A stretch of DNA of 64,000 bases, from positions 113,901 through 177,900 of the forward strand of contig NZ_JBBMEY010000001.1 in assembly GCF_040096285.1 (NCBI RefSeq), given 5' to 3'. The stretch is from Ruminococcoides intestinihominis (GTDB lineage: Bacteria; Bacillota; Clostridia; Oscillospirales; Acutalibacteraceae). How positions within the stretch are numbered: position 1 is the stretch's first letter; each line of letters opens with the position of its first letter. The notes below the pieces were generated by a model. That model saw only the letters and a list, made by a program, of their open reading frames with translations, had not been told where the DNA came from and searched no databases. This document shows, piece by piece, positions 45,123 through 53,478 of this stretch. The translations under genes and the position numbers were made by a program.

Positions 45123-45857
45123 ATGTCAGGACATAATAAATGGAGTACCATTAAGCAGAAGAAAGGCAAAAATGATGCTGCCAGAGCAAAGGTATTTACA
45201 AAGATTGGTAGAGAACTTATTGTTGCTATTCGTGACGGTGGTTCTGCTGACCCTAATGTAAACTCAAAACTTCGTGATTGTATTGCTAAGGCTAAGGCTG
45301 CTAATGTTCCTAATGACAACATTGAAAGAATTATTAAAAAGGCTGCATCTTCTAATGAAGGTGACAGCTATGAATCTGTTACATATGAGGGTTACGGCCC
45401 ATCAGGTATTGCTGTAATTGTTGAGGCTCTTACAGATAACAGAAACAGAACAGCCGGTGAAGTTCGTCACTACTTTGATAAGTTTGGTGGCAATATGGGT
45501 ACACCGGGTTGTGTTGGTTTTATGTTCTCAAAGAAAGGTGTTCTTGTTGTTGAAAGAGAAGACTTTGACAAAGATGAAGACACTGTAATGGAAGAAGCTC
45601 TTGAAGCAGGTGCTTCTGACTTTGAGGCTGATGAAGACATCTTCACAATTTACACAGAGCCAGATGACTTCTCTGCTATTCGTGATGACCTTGCTGCTAA
45701 GGGTTATGAATTTGTATCTGCTGAAGTTGAAGAAGTACCATCAACATACACAAAGATTGAAGATGAAGAAACTAAGGCTAAGATGCAGAAGATGCTTGAT
45801 ATGTTTGAAGAAAATGATGACATTCAGAATGTTTGGCATAACTGGGAAATGGACTAA
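45123..45857 (+). CDS. yebC: YebC/PmpR/TACO1-family protein
   Basis: 244 residues. SGHNKWSTIKQKKGKNDAAR is the family's N-terminus; NVPNDNIERIIKKA, EGYGPSGIAVIVE, GNMGTPGCVGFMF and a C-terminal DNVQNVWHN-type end (DIQNVWHNWEMD) follow. Long called a transcriptional regulator, the family has more recently been tied to ribosomes at proline stalls; which applies here is unknown. Single-gene unit with its own promoter and terminator. Confidence 0.95.
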   Translation: MSGHNKWSTIKQKKGKNDAARAKVFTKIGRELIVAIRDGGSADPNVNSKLRDCIAKAKAANVPNDNIERIIKKAASSNEGDSYESVTYEGYGPSGIAVIVEALTDNRNRTAGEVRHYFDKFGGNMGTPGCVGFMFSKKGVLVVEREDFDKDEDTVMEEALEAGASDFEADEDIFTIYTEPDDFSAIRDDLAAKGYEFVSAEVEEVPSTYTKIEDEETKAKMQKMLDMFEENDDIQNVWHNWEMD

Positions 45858-45890
45858 TTAGTTTTTGAATTACATCTATTTCAATAATTT

Positions 45891-45925
45891 AGGACGGTTA
45901 AATATAAATAACCGTCCTTTTCTTT
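45891..45925 (+). terminator. Terminator of yebC
   Basis: A perfect 10-bp stem AGGACGGTTA (45891-45900) with its complement (45909-45918), then TTTTCTTTT. Confidence 0.9.
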
Positions 45926-45993
45926 TGTCTTTAAATTTTAAAAGTATGAATAATTATTAGTAGTTATAAAATAATTATAATATAGTAAAGCAT

Positions 45994-46025
45994 AAAAAAG
46001 CCACAACTGTAAAAGTTGTGGCTTT
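45994..46025 (-). terminator. Terminator of the DUF5640-like surface protein gene
   Basis: A perfect 12-bp stem (45997-46008 with 46014-46025, core GCCACAACT), followed on the minus strand by six T. Confidence 0.85.
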
Positions 46026-46039
46026 AGATTTAAACATTC

Positions 46040-47137
46040 TTATTTAGCTTTTGTTGTTTGAGTTGCAGCCTGTGTAGCAGTTTCTGTTGATGGTGCAGTT
46101 GTTGTAGTAACTGTTGTGATACCTTCAGGCTTCTTTTCACCGTCTTTATAGAACTGAGCAGAACCTAGGATTGACTCACTAAACATTGTCTTGTTATTCT
46201 TATCAACAATAGTTAGGATACCGTCCTTTAGTTTATATTCAAGAGTTGCCTTATTCTTATCTTTATCAGTAACACCCTTAAATGTTAGCTTACCATTTTC
46301 AGCAGAATAAGCATAGTAGTATGTTGAGTCCATACCAATATCACTGTTACTTGCATGAACAGTCATAATACCGTTATCCTTGATTTCAATGTCGCAATCT
46401 AGCTGATACATACCATAGTAATAAGAAATCTTGTATTCTGTATTCCATTTACCGATAAGGTCCTTATCAGTCTTGTAGTCCTTCATAGACATTTCATCAT
46501 AACCGGGATTTTTGTCTTGGTTCATTTCAATTGTCTGAGACTCAACCTTTTTACCTGTTGACTGGTCTGTATAAGCATCCTGAGTTAACTTAAGTGTTGC
46601 GTTACCAAATAGCTTAACACCTGTTACTTCGTATGTAAGTTCTGAATTACCGATAGTAATCTTTTTCTTATCGCCACTGGTTGATAGCTTATATTCACCC
46701 TTAGACTGTTCACCCTGAACATTCATATAGTAAGTACCCTTACCGTTAGAATCTGCTTTTTCAAATGTGTAATATACTGCAATCTTCTCAACTTCATCAG
46801 CAGTTGAAGATGCTGAACTGTTGTTCTCTACTTCTCTCATCCATGTACCTGTGATTGTCTTTGAACCAAAAATCCAATAAACACCAAAAGCAATAAGTGC
46901 TACTAAGAATACACAAATTGCAATAAAGATACTTGGGTGAATGTACTTAAATAGGAAGAACTTTTTCTTTGGTTCTTCTGTTGGTGCAGTAGTTTCCAGT
47001 GGTTCACCATCTGCATTTGTTAATTCACCGAACTGTGATACATAACCACCGTTTTCGTCTACACCGTTAGTTTCCTTAGCTGAGGTATTTTCCTCAACTA
47101 GGTTTTCATTGTTGATATTGTTTTCGTTATTATCCAT
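46040..47137 (-). CDS. Membrane-anchored protein with two lipocalin-like repeats
   Basis: 365 residues, no named family certain. An acidic, Asn-rich cytoplasmic N-terminus is followed by KKKFFLFKY and a membrane helix (about 68-92). The outside part holds two beta-rich repeats that begin ITGTWMREVE and LIGKWNTEYK, the GxW pattern of lipocalin-like/DUF5640 domains. A low-complexity Thr/Ala tail (about 340-365) closes the protein. The layout suggests a wall-spanning surface protein. It is a single gene with its own promoter and terminator. It resembles the gene at 52.6 kb in plan (acidic N-terminus, helix, beta domain, Thr-rich part) but not in detail. Confidence 0.65.
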   Translation of the reverse strand: MDNNENNINNENLVEENTSAKETNGVDENGGYVSQFGELTNADGEPLETTAPTEEPKKKFFLFKYIHPSIFIAICVFLVALIAFGVYWIFGSKTITGTWMREVENNSSASSTADEVEKIAVYYTFEKADSNGKGTYYMNVQGEQSKGEYKLSTSGDKKKITIGNSELTYEVTGVKLFGNATLKLTQDAYTDQSTGKKVESQTIEMNQDKNPGYDEMSMKDYKTDKDLIGKWNTEYKISYYYGMYQLDCDIEIKDNGIMTVHASNSDIGMDSTYYYAYSAENGKLTFKGVTDKDKNKATLEYKLKDGILTIVDKNNKTMFSESILGSAQFYKDGEKKPEGITTVTTTTAPSTETATQAATQTTKAK

Positions 47138-47171
47138 TAGAATATTCCTTTCAAAAATTTTGCTATATACT

Positions 47172-47200
47172 ACTATACAATATTATTCTCAATAAATCAA
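47172..47200 (-). promoter_or_regulatory. Sigma-A promoter of the surface protein gene at 46.0-47.1 kb
   Basis: On the minus strand TTGATT (47195-47200), a 17-base spacer and TATAGT (47172-47177). GAAAGGA precedes the ATG. Confidence 0.6.
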
Positions 47201-47262
47201 CATTTTTATTTTTATATATATTGATAAAGTTATAACAATTTAATAAAAATCCAAAAAACTTA

Positions 47263-47291
47263 TTGATAGAAGGTTGATTTTGTGGTATATT
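47263..47291 (+). promoter_or_regulatory. Sigma-A promoter of the phosphohexomutase gene
   Basis: TTGATA (47263-47268), a 17-base spacer and TATATT (47286-47291), about 60 bases before the start. A small hairpin (AAGGAA/TTCCTT near 47299-47315) lies in the leader. Confidence 0.5.
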
Positions 47292-47349
47292 TTTAAGCAA
47301 GGAAATATGTTCCTTAAAGAAAAAGCAACTCATAAAGGAGAAACTTGAG

Positions 47350-49062
47350 ATGGATTCTAACACTTTATACAATGTATGGTGCGAAAACGCCAAGGAAGAT
47401 AAAGATTTAATTGAAGAATTAGCTGCAATTAAAGGCAATGAAGATGAAATTTACGAAAGATTTTACAAGAACCTAGAATTTGGTACTGCCGGTCTTAGAG
47501 GGGTTATCGGTGCAGGTACTAACAGAATGAACATTTATGTTGTTCGTCAGGCTACTCAGGGTCTTGCAAACTATGTAAATAACATTGGTGGTGGTGCAGT
47601 TGCAATTAGCCACGATAGCAGAATTAAAGCTGACCTATTTATGAATGAAGCTGCTAAGGTTCTTGCTGCTAACGGCATTAAGGCATATATCACCAGTGAA
47701 CTACAACCAACACCTGTTCTTTCTTTCCTAGTAAGACACTTTGGTTGTAAAGCAGGTATTATGGTTACTGCTTCTCATAACCCTGCAAAATATAATGGTT
47801 ATAAAGCATATGGTAGTGACGGTTGTCAGATGACAGACAATGCTGCCGGTGCAGTTTATGATGAAATTCAAAAGATTGATATGTTCACAGGTGTTAAGAC
47901 TATGGACTTTGACAAGGCAGTTGAAGAAGGTCTTATTGAATATGTTAATGATGATGTATATACAGAATACCTTGCTAATGTTAAAGAACAGCAGGTAAAT
48001 GAAGGTCTATGTGCTGACTCAGGTCTAAAGGTTGTTTACACACCACTTAACGGTACAGGTAACAAGCTGGTTAGAAGAGTTCTAAAGGAAATCGGTATTA
48101 ATGATGTAACAGTTGTTCCTGAACAGGAAATGCCTGACGGTAACTTTACAACTTGTCCTTACCCTAACCCTGAAATCAAGGAAGCTCTACAGTTAGGTCT
48201 TGATATGTGTGAAAAGGTTAAGCCTGACCTACTACTTGCTACTGACCCTGATGCTGATAGAGTTGGTATTGCAGTTCCTGATAATGGCACATACAGACTA
48301 ATTACAGGTAACGAAACAGGTATTATGCTAACTAACTACCTACTAAGCGTTAGAAAAGAAAAAGGCACATTACCTAAAAATCCTATCGTTGTAAGAACTA
48401 TTGTTACTTCCCTACTAATTGATGAAATCTGTAAGAAGTACAACTGTGAACTAAAGAAAGTTCTAACAGGCTTTAAGTACATTGGTGAAGTTATCCTAAG
48501 ACTTGAAGAAAAGAATGAAAAAGAAAGATTTGTATTTGGTTTTGAAGAAAGCTACGGTTATCTTGCAGGTACTTATGTAAGAGATAAGGATGCTGTTGTT
48601 GCTTCAATGCTAATCTGTGAAATGGCTGCTTATTACAGAAAGCAAGGTAAGACACTTGCTAATGTAATTGATGAAATTTACAAAGAATACGGCTATTACA
48701 GAAACACAACACTTTCATTTGAATTTGATGGTGCCAGTGGTATGAAGAAGATGAAGGAAATTATGGATAATCTTCGTGAAAACCCACTAAAGACTGTTAA
48801 CGGTGAAACTGTTAAGAAAATTTACGATTACCTAAAGAGTGAAGAAAAAGATGTTGCTACAGGTGAAATCACACCTATTGACCTACCAAAGTCAAATGTA
48901 CTTCACTTCTGCTTAGGTGGTAATGCAGTTATCATAAGACCTAGTGGTACTGAACCAAAGATTAAGCTTTACATTACTTCTATCGGTAAGACAGAAGAAG
49001 AATCAGTCGAAATTGGTAACAAGATTGCTGATGATGTTAAGGCTCAGTTAGGTCTAAACTAA
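47350..49062 (+). CDS. Phosphoglucomutase/phosphomannomutase family protein
   Basis: Four-domain alpha-D-phosphohexomutase of 570 residues. The phosphoserine loop is TASHNPAKYNGYKAYG, the metal loop DPDADRVGI, the sugar loop GFEESYGYL and the phosphate site RPSGTEPKIKLY. Length and sequence fit the PgcA-type phosphoglucomutase of Firmicutes, which interconverts glucose 1- and 6-phosphate for UDP-glucose and glycogen metabolism. AAAGGAG precedes the ATG. Single gene between its own promoter and terminator. Confidence 0.94.
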   Translation: MDSNTLYNVWCENAKEDKDLIEELAAIKGNEDEIYERFYKNLEFGTAGLRGVIGAGTNRMNIYVVRQATQGLANYVNNIGGGAVAISHDSRIKADLFMNEAAKVLAANGIKAYITSELQPTPVLSFLVRHFGCKAGIMVTASHNPAKYNGYKAYGSDGCQMTDNAAGAVYDEIQKIDMFTGVKTMDFDKAVEEGLIEYVNDDVYTEYLANVKEQQVNEGLCADSGLKVVYTPLNGTGNKLVRRVLKEIGINDVTVVPEQEMPDGNFTTCPYPNPEIKEALQLGLDMCEKVKPDLLLATDPDADRVGIAVPDNGTYRLITGNETGIMLTNYLLSVRKEKGTLPKNPIVVRTIVTSLLIDEICKKYNCELKKVLTGFKYIGEVILRLEEKNEKERFVFGFEESYGYLAGTYVRDKDAVVASMLICEMAAYYRKQGKTLANVIDEIYKEYGYYRNTTLSFEFDGASGMKKMKEIMDNLRENPLKTVNGETVKKIYDYLKSEEKDVATGEITPIDLPKSNVLHFCLGGNAVIIRPSGTEPKIKLYITSIGKTEEESVEIGNKIADDVKAQLGLN

Positions 49063-49083
49063 TTTAATTAATCATAAAATTAT

Positions 49084-49115
49084 GGCTATGTAGAGTTTCT
49101 ACATAGCCTATTTTT
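49084..49115 (+). terminator. Terminator of the phosphohexomutase gene
   Basis: A perfect 11-bp stem GGCTATGTAGA (49084-49094) with a three-base loop and its complement (49098-49108), then TATTTTT. Confidence 0.9.
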
Positions 49116-49121
49116 GCGTAT

Positions 49122-49148
49122 AAAAAGGTGGCTGATTACAGCCACCTT
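49122..49148 (-). terminator. Terminator of the MATE exporter gene
   Basis: A perfect 10-bp stem AAGGTGGCTG (49125-49134) with complement at 49139-49148; on the minus strand it is followed by TTTTTA. Confidence 0.85.
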
Positions 49149-49169
49149 AATTTATTATAAATATAAAAT

Positions 49170-50489
49170 TTAGAATTTTGTAATCTTGGTTAAACCTACT
49201 GAAGTGATTATTAGTGTCAAAAGCTCTGCCACTGCAAAAGCTAACCACACACCTGTCATACCGAATAAAATTGACATAACAACTGCCGAAAGTATAATCA
49301 GTACAAAACCTCTTGCCATTGATGTTGCAAATGCCCACTTAGGAAAATTTGTTGCACTGAATATACCTGAACCTACTACATTTAAACCTGCAAATATAAA
49401 GCCTATTGAATATAATCTTAAACCTACTACTGCATACTTTTCAAGTAATAGATTATTTTCACTGTTAAACATACCAACAATAAAATCTGTAAACACAAAG
49501 ATAAGTAAAATCATTATTGCCGACAGTAACAAAGAAGTTATAATACTCAGTTTTCTTAAAATTTTTATATCGTCTTTATCACCTTTACCGTAATGTTCGC
49601 TAAATAAAGGCTGACTACCTTGTGATACACCATTAAATACGGAAATTCCCACAAGAGAAACATTTGCTACGATACCGTAAGCTGCAACACCTGTGTTACC
49701 TGTTAAACCTAAAATAAGGAAGTTGAATACTATTGTGATAACACCTGATGAAATTTGTCCTACAAATGAGGATATACCAACCTGACAAGAATAAACAAGC
49801 TTCTTAAATGATGGTTTCTGTGGCTTTAATGATGTTGTATTTTTCTTTGAAAAGATATGGATAAAGCAAATCATTACACCTACTATCGGTGACAATGCAG
49901 TTGCTAGGGCAGCGCCTTCCATACCCATATTTAGTGGGAACATTAGCACATAGTCAAATATAATATTAAACAAACTACTGAATAATGTTGCTGACATTGC
50001 TATTGATGGTGAACCGTCATTTAAAACAAATGCATTGAAAATATGATTCCAAATAAAAAATGGTGCAAATGACATAAATATCATTGTGTAACCTCTTCCC
50101 ACTTCTACAATGGTACTGTCACCACCCATAATAGAAACAACTTGTCCCGGAAAAAATAAACCTATTAATGAAAATATAAGACCTATAGTTGTTCCCCAAA
50201 ACAGTGCATTAAAGAAATAATTTGTTTTACTTTTTGAGCCTTTATTTTTATTAATAGAAAATCGTATTGCTGAACCAACACCAATCATTGCACCTATTGC
50301 AAAAATAAAGCTATATATAGGCAACACAATATTTAGAGCCGTAATACCGTTAGCACCAACTGACTCTGAAATAAAAAAAGTATCTGCAAGAATATATAGT
50401 GACATGCCTATCATTCCCAAAACATTTTGAGAAACATATCTTACAAATTTCTTGGTAACACTTTTGTTATTACTTTTTGCTATGGTCAT
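49170..50489 (-). CDS. MATE-family multidrug/cation antiporter
   Basis: Twelve-helix exporter of 439 residues in the MATE fold, with two six-helix halves. NVLGMIGMSLYILADTFFISESVGANG and LNIVLPIYSFIFAIGAMIGVGSAIRF are family text for the MepA/NorM-like branch. I start at ATG 50489, with GGGGGA upstream; the frame upstream continues into the dinB control region. Substrate unknown. It is divergent from the SOS-regulated dinB. Confidence 0.9.
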   Translation of the reverse strand: MTIAKSNNKSVTKKFVRYVSQNVLGMIGMSLYILADTFFISESVGANGITALNIVLPIYSFIFAIGAMIGVGSAIRFSINKNKGSKSKTNYFFNALFWGTTIGLIFSLIGLFFPGQVVSIMGGDSTIVEVGRGYTMIFMSFAPFFIWNHIFNAFVLNDGSPSIAMSATLFSSLFNIIFDYVLMFPLNMGMEGAALATALSPIVGVMICFIHIFSKKNTTSLKPQKPSFKKLVYSCQVGISSFVGQISSGVITIVFNFLILGLTGNTGVAAYGIVANVSLVGISVFNGVSQGSQPLFSEHYGKGDKDDIKILRKLSIITSLLLSAIMILLIFVFTDFIVGMFNSENNLLLEKYAVVGLRLYSIGFIFAGLNVVGSGIFSATNFPKWAFATSMARGFVLIILSAVVMSILFGMTGVWLAFAVAELLTLIITSVGLTKITKF

Positions 50490-50514
50490 ATAATCCCCCA
50501 TTCCATAGTAACTG

Positions 50515-50543
50515 ATTGTAACACAATTAAACAAGAATATCAA
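50515..50543 (-). promoter_or_regulatory. Sigma-A promoter of the MATE gene
   Basis: On the minus strand TTGATA (50538-50543), a 17-base spacer and TACAAT (50515-50520). Confidence 0.6.
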
Positions 50544-50570
50544 CATAAATTTACTGTCCCATTTATGGTA

Positions 50571-50599
50571 TTGACTTTATAGAACAAATGTTCTATAAT
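50571..50599 (+). promoter_or_regulatory. SOS promoter of dinB with LexA box
   Basis: TTGACT (50571-50576), a 17-base spacer and TATAAT (50594-50599). The spacer contains AGAACAAATGTTCT (50581-50594). This matches the Gram-positive LexA box CGAACRNRYGTTYG except for the outer bases, with a perfect GAAC-N4-GTTC core. LexA bound here would cover both promoter elements. A further TAGAAC half-site follows at 50604-50609. Confidence 0.85.
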
Positions 50600-50628
50600 T
50601 ATATAGAACAAAGGAAAGGAAAAGCAAA

Positions 50629-51867
50629 ATGAGAACAATATTACACAGTGATTGCAATGGTTTTTATGCCAGTGTAGAGTCTTTACTACATCCGGAATAC
50701 AGAGATAAGCCACTTGCCGTTGCAGGTGATGCCGAAAACAGGCATGGTATTATTCTAGCTAAAAATGAACTTGCCAAAAAATATTTTGTAAAAACCGGTG
50801 ATGCTATTTGGCAAGCAAAAAATAAGTGTCCTGAACTTGTTGTTATTGAACCACACTTTGACCAATATATGAAATTCTCAAAATTGACTAAGGCTATGTA
50901 TGCTGAATATACCGATAGAGTTGAGTCCTTTGGTTTAGATGAGGCATGGCTTGATGTTACCGGTTGCAATAGAAGTGGTTATGAAATTGCAAAAGAAATT
51001 AACGAAAGAATTAAATATGAACTTGGAATTACTGTTAGTATCGGTGTTAGCTTTAACAAAATTTTTGCAAAGCTAGGCAGTGACTACAAGAAACCTGATG
51101 CTATAACTAAGATTGATATTGACGGTTATGACGGATACAAAAACAAGGTGTGGCCTCTCCCTTGCGAGGACTTACTTTATGTTGGCAGAGCAACTAAAAA
51201 GCATTTACACACTATCGGTATATACACAATTGGCGACATTGCAAATTGTCCTGTAGAGATACTTAACAGTAACTTAGGCAAAATGGGTGAAGTTCTACAC
51301 ACCTTTGCAAATGGTCTTGACTCTTCTCCTGTTGCACAATTTGATGAAAGACCTGATGTAAAATCTATCGGTAACTCTACAACCACACCCAGAGATTTGG
51401 AAAATTATTCTGATGTAAAAATGATTGTACAAATACTAAGTGACAGTGTTGGCAGGAGAATGAGAGAATTAGGCTTTAGGTGTAAAACTGTCACTATATC
51501 TATTAGAGATAAAGACCTTTTCTCTTTCACTAGGCAAGGTCAGCTAAAGAATTTCAGCAGTTGTACCGGTGATATTCGTGACAAGGCTTTGGAATTATTT
51601 AGAAACAACTATAACTTTAGAAAACCTATACGGTCAATCGGTGTATCTGTTAGTGGGCTTATTGGTGACAATTCACCATTCCAGCTATCTTTCTTTGAGG
51701 ATAACAACAAGGATATTAGAGATGAAAAGCTGGATAAGACACTTGATTCACTAAAAAATAGATTTGGCAACTATGCAGTACGCCCTGCCTTTTTGATGAA
51801 AGACAAAAACCTTACTTTATTAAATCCAAAAGATGACCATATTATTCACCCTGTAGGATTTTTTTAA
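50629..51867 (+). CDS. dinB: DNA polymerase IV (DinB, Y family)
   Basis: Error-prone translesion polymerase of 412 residues. LHSDCNGFYASVESL supplies the first catalytic Asp and ESFGLDEAWLDVTG the SxDE-type acids. VSIGVSFNKIFAKLGSDYKKPD is the palm signature. The helix-hairpin-helix and little-finger domains follow. The C-terminus has an extra tail without an obvious beta-clamp motif except QLSFFED, which fits the clamp-binding consensus. It is SOS-controlled through the upstream LexA box and followed 12 bases later by a small gene. Confidence 0.96.
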   Translation: MRTILHSDCNGFYASVESLLHPEYRDKPLAVAGDAENRHGIILAKNELAKKYFVKTGDAIWQAKNKCPELVVIEPHFDQYMKFSKLTKAMYAEYTDRVESFGLDEAWLDVTGCNRSGYEIAKEINERIKYELGITVSIGVSFNKIFAKLGSDYKKPDAITKIDIDGYDGYKNKVWPLPCEDLLYVGRATKKHLHTIGIYTIGDIANCPVEILNSNLGKMGEVLHTFANGLDSSPVAQFDERPDVKSIGNSTTTPRDLENYSDVKMIVQILSDSVGRRMRELGFRCKTVTISIRDKDLFSFTRQGQLKNFSSCTGDIRDKALELFRNNYNFRKPIRSIGVSVSGLIGDNSPFQLSFFEDNNKDIRDEKLDKTLDSLKNRFGNYAVRPAFLMKDKNLTLLNPKDDHIIHPVGFF

Positions 51868-51879
51868 TGGAGAAATTTT

Positions 51880-52107
51880 ATGAAAGAATATGTTAGCGTT
51901 ACGGCAAAATTTGATGAAGATGGAAGTTTGTTACCTTTGGTGATAAACTGGGATGATGGCAGAAAATATAAAATTGACAAAATCACCGATATTCGTTTTG
52001 CAAGTTCCCTTAAAAGTGGTGGTGTTGGTGTTAGATACACCTGTCAAATTATGAACCACACAAGGTATTTATATTTAGAAAGTAACCGATGGTTTGTTGA
52101 AAAATAA
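51880..52107 (+). CDS. Small protein co-transcribed with dinB
   Basis: 75 residues, family not certain. It is beta-rich: VSVTAKFDEDGSLLPLVINW, then KYKIDKITDIRF, and a C-terminal YLYLESNRWFVE. The plan (a pair of basic or aromatic strands ending in RW-V) recalls DUF6504-like proteins found beside Y-family polymerases in other phyla, but I cannot confirm that. GGAGAAA precedes the ATG, 12 bases after the dinB stop, so it should be induced with dinB by DNA damage. A role as a polymerase accessory is inference. Confidence 0.75.
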   Translation: MKEYVSVTAKFDEDGSLLPLVINWDDGRKYKIDKITDIRFASSLKSGGVGVRYTCQIMNHTRYLYLESNRWFVEK

Positions 52108-52279
52108 TTTTACACTATATTGGGAATGAATAACTATGTTGTTAAGTCAAAATAGCATCAATCAAATTATATTGAAAACTCAGTAACTAATTGACTAAAC
52201 ACAATAAATCATATAGAATTATATTGTTTTTAAGTGTGATATAATATTAAAAAATGGTAACTAAAAGGAGAAAACAACT

Positions 52280-52441
52280 ATGTCAGTACTTACAGTACCA
52301 ATAAGAGGGTCATTTGAAGTTTCACCTGATAAAGTTGAGCTTTTTAAAAAGGAAACTAAAGATTTTAATGGTAGACAAATTGCATTAGAAAGATTAAATA
52401 AACATAGTAAAGGTGATGTTGTTTGGGATTTGAAAAAGTAG
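52280..52441 (+). CDS. Small hypothetical protein (53 residues)
   Basis: An open frame of 53 codons starting at ATG 52280 with a strong AAAAGGAG site 9 bases upstream, a TATAAT at 52240-52245 (no clear -35) and a hairpin terminator after it. The product starts MSVLTVPIRG, continues SFEVSPDKVELFKKE, and ends in a lysine. It is charged and has no membrane segment. The size and plan recall a stand-alone antitoxin N-terminus, but no toxin is adjacent, so no function is assigned. Signals on both sides make it a likely real gene. Confidence 0.6.
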   Translation: MSVLTVPIRGSFEVSPDKVELFKKETKDFNGRQIALERLNKHSKGDVVWDLKK

Positions 52442-52511
52442 AAAAATAATAATATTGTTTCAAGGTATTTACTCAGTTAATATTAAATTAATTGATTTAT
52501 TAGGTATAGAA

Positions 52512-52545
52512 AAGGTGCAGTAAAAATTACTGCACCTTAGTTTTT
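52512..52545 (+). terminator. Hairpin terminator after the 53-residue gene
   Basis: A perfect 12-bp stem AAGGTGCAGTAA (52512-52523) and complement (52527-52538) with a three-base loop, then AGTTTTT. It probably also stops the minus-strand gene that ends at 52558. Confidence 0.8.
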
Positions 52546-52557
52546 ATAAATATTTAT

Positions 52558-53478
52558 TTAGTTAAATGACACTGTATAATCATCAACATAAACTGTAACA
52601 CCTACCGGATTACCGGCATTATCGAAGTAAATATTGCCGTCATATGAACCTAAAGTAATTGAATTACCGTCAATTTCGTAATTACCACTTTCGTTAGCTA
52701 CATTACCAACCTTTAAAGTGTAAGTACCGTTACTATTTAGTGATAAAGAAACATCACCCTTTAGTTCCTTAGAAAAGTCATCAGAAATAACATCACCATC
52801 AGGAGTAATGCACTTATATGGTGCAAATGAAGCAGTTACACCACTACCGGTACCGGAATTAGGAGCAGTTGTTGGTTCTGCTTCTGTAGTAGTTGGCTCT
52901 GTTGTTTCTTCCTCGGTAGTAGGCTCTGTAGTTTCTTCTGTTGTAGGTTCAGTTGTATATTCTGTAGTATCTTCTTCAGATGTAGAATATTCTTCTGAAG
53001 TTGTAGTTACTGTAGTTGTAGAAGAAGTAGTAGTTGAAGTAGTTGTGTTATCACTTTTATTTTTGCCGCAGCTATTGAGAACTATAACAACTACAACAAT
53101 AATAAGTACAACTGCTGCTGCAATCAAGCCGATAATAAGAGACTTTTTGTTGTTATTTTTCTTCTTAGGTGAACCATATGTATCTGTACGAGAAATAATA
53201 GGTTTTGGTTCATCATCAACCTGACCCATATCATAATCATCTTTATAGTTAGCTTTATCTGCTTGAGAATAGCTACTGATTTCTTCATTATCCTGATTAT
53301 CACTGGAAAAGTCATCACCATAATCATCATTACTTAGTGAATGTTTTGAAACATATTCACCGGTATTTTGATTATCACTTTTACTGTTAAGGTTAAAGAC
53401 CTTTGTTTTGTCTAAACCATCATTAAGGTCATTAATATTGACCTGTTCATCATCATAAGGTCTTTTATTGTCACTCAT
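52558..53478 (-). CDS. Membrane-anchored Thr/Glu-rich surface protein
   Basis: 306 residues, family not recognised. The cytoplasmic N-terminus is acidic and Asn/Ser-rich (about 1-110), then KKKNNNKKSL and a membrane helix (about 122-145, IIGLIAAAVVLIIVVVVIVL). A low-complexity linker of Thr, Ser and Glu with repeated TTEE and TEPTTE units (about 150-215) follows, and then a C-terminal beta domain of about 85 residues (NSNGTYTLKVGN, GNYEIDGNSITLGSYDG). The linker looks like a wall-spanning stalk. ATG 53478 overlaps the YesL-like stop by 8 bases, so the two are coupled. Confidence 0.65.
   Translation of the reverse strand: MSDNKRPYDDEQVNINDLNDGLDKTKVFNLNSKSDNQNTGEYVSKHSLSNDDYGDDFSSDNQDNEEISSYSQADKANYKDDYDMGQVDDEPKPIISRTDTYGSPKKKNNNKKSLIIGLIAAAVVLIIVVVVIVLNSCGKNKSDNTTTSTTTSSTTTVTTTSEEYSTSEEDTTEYTTEPTTEETTEPTTEEETTEPTTTEAEPTTAPNSGTGSGVTASFAPYKCITPDGDVISDDFSKELKGDVSLSLNSNGTYTLKVGNVANESGNYEIDGNSITLGSYDGNIYFDNAGNPVGVTVYVDDYTVSFN

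Noticed and set aside
52860..53040. Short repeated units that could suggest a CRISPR or tandem array
   Set aside because: The units are degenerate Thr/Glu codons in frame with the surface protein; no constant repeat and spacer pattern.
52808..53224. A 138-codon plus-strand frame rich in Val and Ser
   Set aside because: It is the antisense of the Thr/Glu stalk of the surface protein; low-complexity codons keep both strands open.
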